Shown in pieces: positions 8,952 through 16,557 of a DNA stretch of 64,000 nucleotides (positions are counted from its first letter, which is position 1; each line of letters starts with the position of its first letter). The translations under genes were made by a program, and so were the position numbers. The stretch is from Bacteroidales bacterium H4 (GTDB lineage Bacteria > Bacteroidota > Bacteroidia > Bacteroidales > Muribaculaceae), in contig DAAP01000012.1 in NCBI GenBank assembly GCA_001701165.1, positions 62,001-126,000 on the forward strand. Direction: 5' to 3'. The notes under the pieces were generated by a model that made no database searches, was not told the origin of the DNA, and was given only the letters and a program-made list of their open reading frames with translations.

Positions 8952-10244
8952 ATGACACCGCACCACATACTACGCAAATTTTTGTTTGCTATCCTCTGCA
9001 TCTTCCTCGGAGTCGGCTCAGCCACGGCCACTGACCCTATGGCCACAAAATACACTTCGACACAGTGCCAAGGGTCGCTGACACCCTACCCGACCAATGT
9101 CGCCGATATCATCACTCCCGATAGCCTCGTGGCCGTACACATCGACCACGTCGGACGCCATGGCTCACGCTTTCCGGCCTCGGCAGCCTCATGCAAGACA
9201 CTGCATCAAGCGTTGCTGCACAGCGATTCGCTGGGCCTGTTGACACCGACAGGACGCGAACTGTTAGCACTCACCGAGCAGGCAATGGCCGCATCACAAG
9301 GTCGTTGGGGCGCTCTCGACTCATTAGGCATGGCCGAACAGCGGTCTATAGCCACGCGAATGGTACGCCGATATGGCGACTTGTTCAAAGACGGAGCCCG
9401 TGTGCGTGCGCTGTCGTCATATTCGCCACGCTCGATGATGAGCATGTTCTGCTTCCTGCACCAAATGTCGCGCATGAACAACCGTCTGGAAATATCATCC
9501 AACTCGGGACGCCAAAACTCGACACTCGTACGACCTTTCGACACCAACGAAGACTACAAACACTTCCGCAGCGACAGGCTTTGGGAACCGACATACACAG
9601 CCTACTTCGAACAATATTGTCCCCTGACAGCCATTACTCGTGTACTGGGTCGCGACTATCCATTCGGTGGTACTGAGCAGGCTCGCGAACTGGCCATTAC
9701 CGAGTACTACGTCATCGCCGGCATGGCTGCCATGGAAATCGAATGCGATGCCTCGCGCTTCTTCACTGAAGCCGAATACAACGCCCTGTGGTCGTGCTTC
9801 AACCTGCGCCAATACCTGCAATATACGGCCTCCACCGTGTCATCCGTACCCGCAGATATGGCCGGTACACTGCTGATGGACATCATACGCACCACAGACC
9901 TGGCCACAGACAGCCGCAGTGCCGACGGCGTAGTGGCCGATTTGCGCTTCGGACATGCCGAATCGTTGATGCCACTGCTATCGCTGTTGCGCCTGCCCGG
10001 ATGCTATTATATAACCAATTATTTCGACACCGTGGCTATGCATTGGCGCGACTTCGAAGTGGTGCCTATGGCTGCCAACCTCCAAATAGTACTTTTCAAA
10101 GCCAAACGCTCGGGACGCTACTATGTACGTTTCGATGTCAACGAGAAGCCCGTCTCTCTGCCGGGCGACCGTATGGGGATGTATGTACCTTGGGATGTCG
10201 CTCGCGACTACATGATGCGCTGCGTACCTCTATACCTCAATTAG
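8952..10244 (+). CDS. MINPP-like histidine acid phosphatase (putative phytase), secreted
   Basis: 430 residues with an N-terminal signal peptide (hydrophobic to about residue 23, cleavage near SATATD). It has the histidine-phosphatase clade 2 motif RHGSR (His70 is the phosphate-accepting nucleophile). The proton-donor motif is HAE (335-337), the version found in multiple inositol-polyphosphate phosphatases, rather than the HD of classical phytases. Gut Bacteroides secrete such enzymes and degrade inositol hexakisphosphate. The most likely role is periplasmic or vesicle-borne release of phosphate from inositol phosphates. The GH20 gene follows after 128 bp. Confidence 0.87.
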   Translation: MTPHHILRKFLFAILCIFLGVGSATATDPMATKYTSTQCQGSLTPYPTNVADIITPDSLVAVHIDHVGRHGSRFPASAASCKTLHQALLHSDSLGLLTPTGRELLALTEQAMAASQGRWGALDSLGMAEQRSIATRMVRRYGDLFKDGARVRALSSYSPRSMMSMFCFLHQMSRMNNRLEISSNSGRQNSTLVRPFDTNEDYKHFRSDRLWEPTYTAYFEQYCPLTAITRVLGRDYPFGGTEQARELAITEYYVIAGMAAMEIECDASRFFTEAEYNALWSCFNLRQYLQYTASTVSSVPADMAGTLLMDIIRTTDLATDSRSADGVVADLRFGHAESLMPLLSLLRLPGCYYITNYFDTVAMHWRDFEVVPMAANLQIVLFKAKRSGRYYVRFDVNEKPVSLPGDRMGMYVPWDVARDYMMRCVPLYLN

Positions 10245-10372
10245 ACGTACCTCTCAAACCGTTATACTCAAACCGCATTAGCCAAGTTCCCGACCATTGC
10301 CGCCAAAATGGCTGTCATGACCACATCGAGAACTACGCCACGCATATTTGAAATCTGACATTAGAATTAGAC

Positions 10373-12676
10373 ATGAAACTCCATGCCACAATAATTGCCA
10401 TCTTGGCCGCTACTGCAGCCATAAGTGCCGCCACTATAAATACAAACGCCTATAACACAGACTCATATGCGCCGCAGACATTGACCACCGTACACTGGAG
10501 TTTATCTCACGAAGGTACCGACAGCACTTCTCGTCCATATTATGTTCAACGCCTGGTAGTACGCGGCAATCTCAATTTCCCGCGCCTGTGTTTCAATCAA
10601 TTTGCGCGTTCCATGCGCTTAACCGACCCGCGAGACACCCTTATAGAACTTGTGCCGGGATACTATGCCATAGCCTCGCCGCGACTGATGACTCACAACC
10701 CGGACGACCCGGCCACGGACGTCTACGCCGACCCGAAGGACGAGGATAGCGTTGTCTTCGAAATACATACGCGCGGACAATTTGTCAACATAAGCTACGC
10801 ACCGGACGGCTTTCACCGCGTCAATGTCGATGGTACTACCGACAGGGCGGAGCGCATTTTGACACCATTGCAACGCGATATGACCGATTACGCAGCCGAA
10901 GTATACCGACACAACGAAGCTATGGTCACGGATCGGACCGCAGGCTTTTATGACGTAATACCCTCCTACAAAAAAATTGTACCGGGACAACCGGGAGCGA
11001 TGTCGCGCGTGAACATACCGGGATTTGTGGACATCGACCCGGAAAACCCGGACTATTATCGCATCGAAGTGCATGGCGACAGCGCCGTAATATTTTGCCG
11101 CCCCGACCGGCAGTGGGCGACCTACATATCCTTTTATTCTAAGGTATTGAGCCGACGCGACAGCCTCGGACGCATCCCAGACGTGGTCATTGAAGACTGG
11201 CCCGATATGCCGTGGCGAGGCCTGATGATAGATATTGCACGCAATTTCCAAAAGCCGCAAACGATGAAGGTAATATTGGCTCTGATGGCTTCCAATCGTC
11301 TCAACCGGCTACATTTCCATATCACGGACGACGAGGCATGGCGCCTCGAGATTCCGGGACTACCCGAATTGACGGACGTTGGCGCACACCGTGGATACAC
11401 GTTGGACGAACGCACGTACCTCAAGCAGTTTTTTGCCGGAGACGGCAATCCACGCACCGACACAGGGATTTCCAACGGGTACTTCACACGCGAAGACTTC
11501 ATAGACCTGATACGCACAGCCCACAATATGGGCATCGAAGTAGTGCCGGAAATAGAGTCCCCCGGGCACGCACGTGCCGCCATACGGGCCATGGAGGCTC
11601 GAAGACTCAACTGCGGCGATGACAGATTTCGCCTTATCGAAGACGGAGACACCTCGCGCTACACCTCGGCACAGGCTTTCCACGACAATATAATGAACCC
11701 GGCATTGGAAAGCACTTACCATTTTATGGAAAAGGTCATTGACGAAATAGCATCGATGTACCGTGATGCCGGAGTGCCGCTCATCGGCATTCACATCGGA
11801 GGCGACGAGGTGCCACGCGGAGCTTGGGACGGATCGACTGCCGTTGCTCGGCTCAAGGAGCGCGAACACCTGCAGACACAGACACGGGTTCATGCCTACT
11901 ACGTGCAACGCATAGCCGCAATGCTGGCTGCACGGCACATACCGATGCACGGATGGCAAGAAGTGGCCTTGGATCATGACGAAGATTACAATAAGTCCAT
12001 AGCTCCGGTCGCCGGAGGCGTCAACTGTTGGAGCACATTGTCGCGCCAAGGCAACGGCAACGTTACCGACCGTGTCCTACTTGCCGGATTTCCGACCATA
12101 TTAAGCAATGTAAACCACCTGTATTTTGACCTCGCCTACAGCCGCGACCCACAGGAACCGGGATTGGCCTGGGGTGGATATGTAGACGAATTTTCGGCTT
12201 TCAACGCATATGCGCATCGGCTGTGCCCGGCCATGGACAAAGGACAGGGCAAGGTCTTGGGCCTTAACGCCCAAGTCTTCGGCGAAACCATACGTAGTGC
12301 CGCTCAACTCAAGACATATCTTATGCCAAAGATTTTGGGACTTGCCGAACGCGCCTGGAATTGCGACTCGACATATTCCGAGGCTCAGTTCAACGCCATT
12401 GTCGGCACACGCGATCTGCCTTTTTACGCTTCGCAGAGCCTGAACGTGCATTTGCGTCAGCCCGGCATACGTCTTGATGGCTGTATGGCTCATATCAACA
12501 GCCCCTACCCCACATCCACCGAAGTAGTGATACGCTACACCTTCGATGGCACCGAGCCTGACCAAACTTCGCCGATATACACTATGCCGGTCACCATTCC
12601 GGACAATTGCCGTGAGGTACGTGCAGCGGCATACGCTTTCGGCACACGCAGCCTCACTATCAGCGCTCGGCGTTGA
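10373..12676 (+). CDS. GH20 beta-N-acetylhexosaminidase, secreted
   Basis: 767 residues with a signal peptide (about 1-20). An N-terminal GH20b-like domain is followed by the (beta/alpha)8 catalytic domain from about residue 280 (WRGLMIDIARNFQKP, then LHFHITDDEAWRLEIPG). The catalytic pair is Asp478-Glu479 in HIGGDEVPRGAW: the aspartate orients the substrate N-acetyl group and the glutamate is the acid/base. A chitobiase-type C-terminal domain ends with a TFDGTEPD stretch. It removes terminal GlcNAc or GalNAc, for instance from mucin or murein glycans. It converges on the MurNAc salvage cluster and shares its terminator region, so a link to murein sugar salvage is possible but not shown. Confidence 0.93.
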   Translation: MKLHATIIAILAATAAISAATINTNAYNTDSYAPQTLTTVHWSLSHEGTDSTSRPYYVQRLVVRGNLNFPRLCFNQFARSMRLTDPRDTLIELVPGYYAIASPRLMTHNPDDPATDVYADPKDEDSVVFEIHTRGQFVNISYAPDGFHRVNVDGTTDRAERILTPLQRDMTDYAAEVYRHNEAMVTDRTAGFYDVIPSYKKIVPGQPGAMSRVNIPGFVDIDPENPDYYRIEVHGDSAVIFCRPDRQWATYISFYSKVLSRRDSLGRIPDVVIEDWPDMPWRGLMIDIARNFQKPQTMKVILALMASNRLNRLHFHITDDEAWRLEIPGLPELTDVGAHRGYTLDERTYLKQFFAGDGNPRTDTGISNGYFTREDFIDLIRTAHNMGIEVVPEIESPGHARAAIRAMEARRLNCGDDRFRLIEDGDTSRYTSAQAFHDNIMNPALESTYHFMEKVIDEIASMYRDAGVPLIGIHIGGDEVPRGAWDGSTAVARLKEREHLQTQTRVHAYYVQRIAAMLAARHIPMHGWQEVALDHDEDYNKSIAPVAGGVNCWSTLSRQGNGNVTDRVLLAGFPTILSNVNHLYFDLAYSRDPQEPGLAWGGYVDEFSAFNAYAHRLCPAMDKGQGKVLGLNAQVFGETIRSAAQLKTYLMPKILGLAERAWNCDSTYSEAQFNAIVGTRDLPFYASQSLNVHLRQPGIRLDGCMAHINSPYPTSTEVVIRYTFDGTEPDQTSPIYTMPVTIPDNCREVRAAAYAFGTRSLTISARR

Positions 12677-12715
12677 ATCGGCATCGGCATTAGCTCGGCT
12701 AACATCAAGATAAAG

Positions 12716-12766
12716 TAGCAATTACAGAGGGCGTCCATCGGAAGTGAACGCCCTCTGTAATTGCTA
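12716..12766. terminator. Perfect 19-bp bidirectional hairpin between convergent genes
   Basis: The arms at 12716-12734 and 12748-12766 are exactly complementary over 19 bp with a 13-base loop. It lies 39 bp after the GH20 stop codon and 35 bp after the stop codon of the convergent SGNH gene, so it can end both transcripts. No long T tract follows on either strand. Confidence 0.8.
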
Positions 12767-12801
12767 TATCTCCGAGCCGTATTGGCGCAGTCTATACAAG
12801 C

Positions 12802-13545
12802 TTATTCGTTGATATATGGACGAATGATGTCTGCCCAAATGCGATAACCGGGGGCAAGCAGATGCAAACCGTCATTAGTGAGATCCTTGCGAAGATTGCC
12901 GTCCTTATCGGCTACGGCTGTATACAGGTTTATCCACGTAAAGCCCTTGTCCTGCGCCATGGCAGCAACCAGCACATTGGCATCACGTATCACCTGCTCC
13001 TTGTCTTTGAGATTCTTATAACGGCCGAACGAGTTGTTGATAGGCAGCATCGACTGCACATACAAGCGCGTCTGAGGCGAACGTGTACGTATATAGTCTA
13101 TCAATTCGCCCATGGCGTTGGCGATGCTGTCGGCACTCAGATTATGGCTGACATCGTTGACACCTGCCAGTAGGAAAATCTTCTTGGGATGTCCGTTCAA
13201 GATGGGATCGACGCGCAAGCGAATACCTTCGATGACATCGCCGATAATGCCGCGATTGAGTACATTGGGCATACCCAAAAGCTCGTGCCATTCGCATCCG
13301 TGTGTCAGCGAGTTGCCCAGCATGACAATGTCGTTTGTATCCACAGGCAGAGCCTCAAAGATGGTGGCACGCTGGCCCCACAATTCGGTATACTTATTCT
13401 GGTGCTGCATGTCTATGTAGTACTGCAAGCGTGTGCACTGCACGGTATCAGGCACCGAGACACTGTGACAGCACCGATGTTGCGCTGCGACAGGCAGGGC
13501 CATGGCCGCCAAAGCAGTCACGGCGACTATTGTCCGGATTTTCAT
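12802..13545 (-). CDS. SGNH/GDSL-family hydrolase, exported
   Basis: 247 residues from the ATG at 13545, where a signal peptide (MKIRTIVAVTALAAMALPVAAQ) begins; a longer frame starts further upstream but overlaps murQ and lacks a signal at its start. The SGNH blocks are clear: block I GNSLTHG with the nucleophile Ser, block III AGVNDVS with the Asn, and block V DGLHL with the Asp-His pair. It is a lipase/esterase-fold enzyme. In this setting a peptidoglycan or sugar O-acetylesterase is a reasonable guess. It is the last gene of the cluster, 13 bp after murQ. Confidence 0.86.
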   Translation of the reverse strand: MKIRTIVAVTALAAMALPVAAQHRCCHSVSVPDTVQCTRLQYYIDMQHQNKYTELWGQRATIFEALPVDTNDIVMLGNSLTHGCEWHELLGMPNVLNRGIIGDVIEGIRLRVDPILNGHPKKIFLLAGVNDVSHNLSADSIANAMGELIDYIRTRSPQTRLYVQSMLPINNSFGRYKNLKDKEQVIRDANVLVAAMAQDKGFTWINLYTAVADKDGNLRKDLTNDGLHLLAPGYRIWADIIRPYINE

Positions 13546-13558
13546 AACGTATAACATT

Positions 13559-14374
13559 TTACTGTTTACGATAAGCATCTACAGCCTCTTTTACCGAGCC
13601 GTGGAGCAGAAGCAATCGCTTGGCCTCATCGTATGGCAATCCGAGCTCTTCAACGACCATACGTGTGCCACGATCCACGAGCTTGGCGTTGGACAACTGC
13701 ATATTGACCATCTTGTTGCCTTTGACACGTCCCATCTGTATCATTACAGTGGTTGTAATCATATTGCAAATCATCTTTTGGCCTGTGCCTGACTTCATAC
13801 GGCTGCTGCCGGTGACATATTCGGGGCCGACAATCATTTCGATGGCGATATCGGCAGCTTCGCTGATAGGCGCATCGGGGTTGGAGGTGATGGCTGCGGT
13901 AAGTATGCCATGTGCGCGAGCGGTCTTGATGGCTCCAATGACGTAAGGGGTGGTGCCGGAGGCGGCTATGCCGATGACCGTGTCACGATCATTAATGCCG
14001 AAGGCTTGAAGGTCTTTCCAACCTTGCTCGGTGTCGTCTTCGGCGTTCTCTACAGGATTGCGCAGGGCGATGTCGCCACCGGCAATGATGCCTATCACCC
14101 ACGAGGGGTCCATGCCGAATGTAGGAGGTATCTCACTGGCATCGAGTACGCCCAGACGTCCGCTGGTACCGGCACCCATATAGAATATACGTCCGCCGCG
14201 ACGCATACGGCTGACTATCTCGATAACGAGTTTTTCAATTTGCGGTATGGCTTTCTCAACCGCAAATGCCACTTTCTTATCCTCGGTGTTTATGTCATGC
14301 AGAATTTCGTCTACAGACTTTTTTTCAAGGTCGTTGTAAAGCGAGGGCTGCTCGCTTATTTTTACAAATGCCAT
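13559..14374 (-). CDS. murQ: N-acetylmuramic acid 6-phosphate etherase
   Basis: 271 residues, slightly shorter than E. coli MurQ. MurQ cleaves the lactyl ether of MurNAc-6-phosphate to give GlcNAc-6-phosphate and D-lactate in the cytoplasm. The SIS-fold signature GAGTSGRLGVLDASEIPPTFG is intact, with Glu81 in ASEIPP, and a second acidic motif ENAEDD (Glu112) matches the paired catalytic acids. AASGTTPYV and GSSRMKSGTGQK are further family motifs. It lies between the sugar kinase (62 bp upstream) and the SGNH gene. Confidence 0.96.
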   Translation of the reverse strand: MAFVKISEQPSLYNDLEKKSVDEILHDINTEDKKVAFAVEKAIPQIEKLVIEIVSRMRRGGRIFYMGAGTSGRLGVLDASEIPPTFGMDPSWVIGIIAGGDIALRNPVENAEDDTEQGWKDLQAFGINDRDTVIGIAASGTTPYVIGAIKTARAHGILTAAITSNPDAPISEAADIAIEMIVGPEYVTGSSRMKSGTGQKMICNMITTTVMIQMGRVKGNKMVNMQLSNAKLVDRGTRMVVEELGLPYDEAKRLLLLHGSVKEAVDAYRKQ

Positions 14375-14436
14375 AAGTATATTATGTGTATTGTGTGAAT
14401 TTTAATGCTGTATATGTTCGTTTATACTCTCGCAGC

Positions 14437-15288
14437 TCAGGCGGGCATCGAGTGGAAACGGATGAGGCCTTCCATGGGGCTCTTGATGATAGTGCCAACA
14501 GTGCAGCCCACAGCCGCTGCGGCTTCGGCCAGCACATCGCGGTAGTAGTAGGCTATCGAGCCTATAAAGTTGACGCTAAGCTTCTCGTGGCCCTTATATT
14601 GGCAAATGTTGCGTACAAAGAAGGACTTGAACGAGTTGAGCACCAGACTATGGATGGAGGGTTCCTCAATGTTTTGTATCAGGAAGGGGGTCACCGATGC
14701 CATGAAGCGGTTGCCTTGCGGCTCCTTGTAGACACGACGAATAATGGTCATGCGATCCAGATCATACTGCTTGAGGAATTTTTCGCACAGGGCCTTAGGC
14801 AACTGGTTCTTGAGTACATCACCCAGCAATATTTTGCCCAAAACGGCACCCGAGCCCTCATCACCGAGGATATAACCCAGAGGTGACACATTATCACATA
14901 TCTTTTCGCCGTCATAGTAGCAGCTATTGCTGCCTGTACCAAGGATGCAAGCTATGCCGGCCGAGCGGCCGCACAATGCGCGTGCTGCGGCCAACAAGTC
15001 GGTGGCCACCTCAATGACGGGAGCAGGCACAGAGGCACGTATAGCCTCGGCTACGTTGGCACACACTTCTTCATTGATGCATCCGGCACCATAGAAGTAT
15101 ACGGACGTAACCTTGGGTACATATTGCTTGATTTCGGGTACGAGTTCGGTGGCTATGCGTGCCGCCATTTCTTCCTGCGTCAACATGATGGCATTCATGC
15201 CGCAGGTAAACACTTGTTTTACTACTTTCGAGTTTTCGACGAGGCACCAATCGATTTTGGTGCTTCCACAATCTGCTATAAGGATCAT
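14437..15288 (-). CDS. murK: MurNAc/GlcNAc kinase of the BadF/BadG (N-acetylglucosamine kinase) family
   Basis: 283 residues. The N-terminal phosphate-1 motif is DCGSTKIDW (residues 6-14), the phosphate-2 motif is CILGTGSNS, and YILGDEGSG is a family hallmark. The protein belongs to the ASKHA fold, GlcNAc-kinase-like group. In Tannerella and Clostridium such kinases phosphorylate MurNAc (MurK) and GlcNAc. Here its position, overlapping the murT stop codon by 4 bp and followed by murQ, makes MurNAc the likely substrate: MurK makes MurNAc-6-P for MurQ. Confidence 0.88.
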   Translation of the reverse strand: MILIADCGSTKIDWCLVENSKVVKQVFTCGMNAIMLTQEEMAARIATELVPEIKQYVPKVTSVYFYGAGCINEEVCANVAEAIRASVPAPVIEVATDLLAAARALCGRSAGIACILGTGSNSCYYDGEKICDNVSPLGYILGDEGSGAVLGKILLGDVLKNQLPKALCEKFLKQYDLDRMTIIRRVYKEPQGNRFMASVTPFLIQNIEEPSIHSLVLNSFKSFFVRNICQYKGHEKLSVNFIGSIAYYYRDVLAEAAAAVGCTVGTIIKSPMEGLIRFHSMPA

Positions 15289-16493
15289 ATCTTAATGTAT
15301 ATTTTGTTTCGATAAAGGATAAGGCCTACAGCCCAGACAAAGATGACGAAGCACAAGGCAAAGCACAGCGAAGCCAAGGTCTCGTCTCCGGAACACATGG
15401 GGGTAAATACAGCCTCATACAGCCAGCCCTTGATGGAGATGAGACCGCTTTCTGCCGCTTGATATGGAATTTTGATAAAGCCTACAAAGATGCTCAACAG
15501 TGAGCCGAAGACATAGAGGAACAGCGGATTGATGCCATATACCTCGAAGAAACGGCTCCAACGCTTGTACCCTTTGATGTCTATCACCCATATAAGCAAG
15601 GCCAGGAAGCTGGCAGCAAGTCCGCAGGTAGTAAGCACAAAAGTGGGAGACCATATTTTTTTGTTGATGGGCATTCCGTAGCTGAACAGGAAGCCGGCAA
15701 AGGTGAGCACTGTGCCTACGATGAATAGTTTATTGATGCGCACGGTATTGTCTTTGGTGGACATTATCATTCCGCCGCAGATGAAACCTATGAGCATATG
15801 TGCTATAGCTGGCAGTGTACTCAGCAGGCCTTCGGGATCAAAAGCCAATTTAACACCGTCGATGGTGTCATGATACATATGAGTCTCGCCAAGTACAGCA
15901 TGATCTACGCGGCTTACGATATTGCTGTCCGAGAATTCGAAGCCGTTGCCTACCAAAAGGATAATACCGTAAAGCACGATAATACCGGCGATAGCCCACG
16001 GCAGCCTGCGGCGTCCGAAGGCAAGGGCCAGCAACGAACCTATGCCATAGCATAGAGCCAGACGCGGCATAACGCCGAGAATACGCAGGTGCTCGAAGTT
16101 GAACATGGCTTCGCTTAACGGCATATTATTGTTGATAAATCCACGCATAGTCAGGCTGGTCCATGCTATGAAAAGACCTATGAAGAATATAACTACGGTG
16201 CGACGTAGTATCTTGGCAAAAGCATGGGCACTGAGCTGGAAATTGTACTTCTTAAGCGAAAAATAAGTCGATACGCCCATGATGAACATAAAGAACGGAA
16301 AAACAAGGTCTGTAGGAGTCAGGCCATTCCATGACGCATGTTCAAGCGGAGCATAGATGTGTCCCCACGAGCCTGGGTTATTGACCAGCAACATTCCCGC
16401 GATGGTAACTCCTCGCAGGATGTCTAACGCCAAAAGACGTTTGGGACGGGGCTTGTCGGCATGGCTGTGGTGAGTAATTGTTGTAGTTGTCAT
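15285..16493 (-). CDS. murT: MurT-like MurNAc transporter (NagX/DUF5009, HGSNAT-like membrane protein)
   Basis: 402 residues with about ten hydrophobic segments. The N-terminal motif LLALDILRGVTIAGMLLVNN and the following DLVFPFFMFIMGVS mark the NagX/DUF5009 family, related to human lysosomal heparan-alpha-glucosaminide acetyltransferase. In Tannerella forsythia a homologue encoded next to murK and murQ takes up MurNAc and was named MurT. The same gene order here supports an inner-membrane role in MurNAc uptake. Other members are linked to GlcNAc. Its stop overlaps the murK start as ATGA, suggesting coupled translation. Confidence 0.82.
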   Translation of the reverse strand: MTTTTITHHSHADKPRPKRLLALDILRGVTIAGMLLVNNPGSWGHIYAPLEHASWNGLTPTDLVFPFFMFIMGVSTYFSLKKYNFQLSAHAFAKILRRTVVIFFIGLFIAWTSLTMRGFINNNMPLSEAMFNFEHLRILGVMPRLALCYGIGSLLALAFGRRRLPWAIAGIIVLYGIILLVGNGFEFSDSNIVSRVDHAVLGETHMYHDTIDGVKLAFDPEGLLSTLPAIAHMLIGFICGGMIMSTKDNTVRINKLFIVGTVLTFAGFLFSYGMPINKKIWSPTFVLTTCGLAASFLALLIWVIDIKGYKRWSRFFEVYGINPLFLYVFGSLLSIFVGFIKIPYQAAESGLISIKGWLYEAVFTPMCSGDETLASLCFALCFVIFVWAVGLILYRNKIYIKI

Positions 16494-16557
16494 TATAAGG
16501 CTTGGTTTGGATTATTGTAGCTTGTTATAATTGGTTATGTCAGGCGTATTTCGGACG

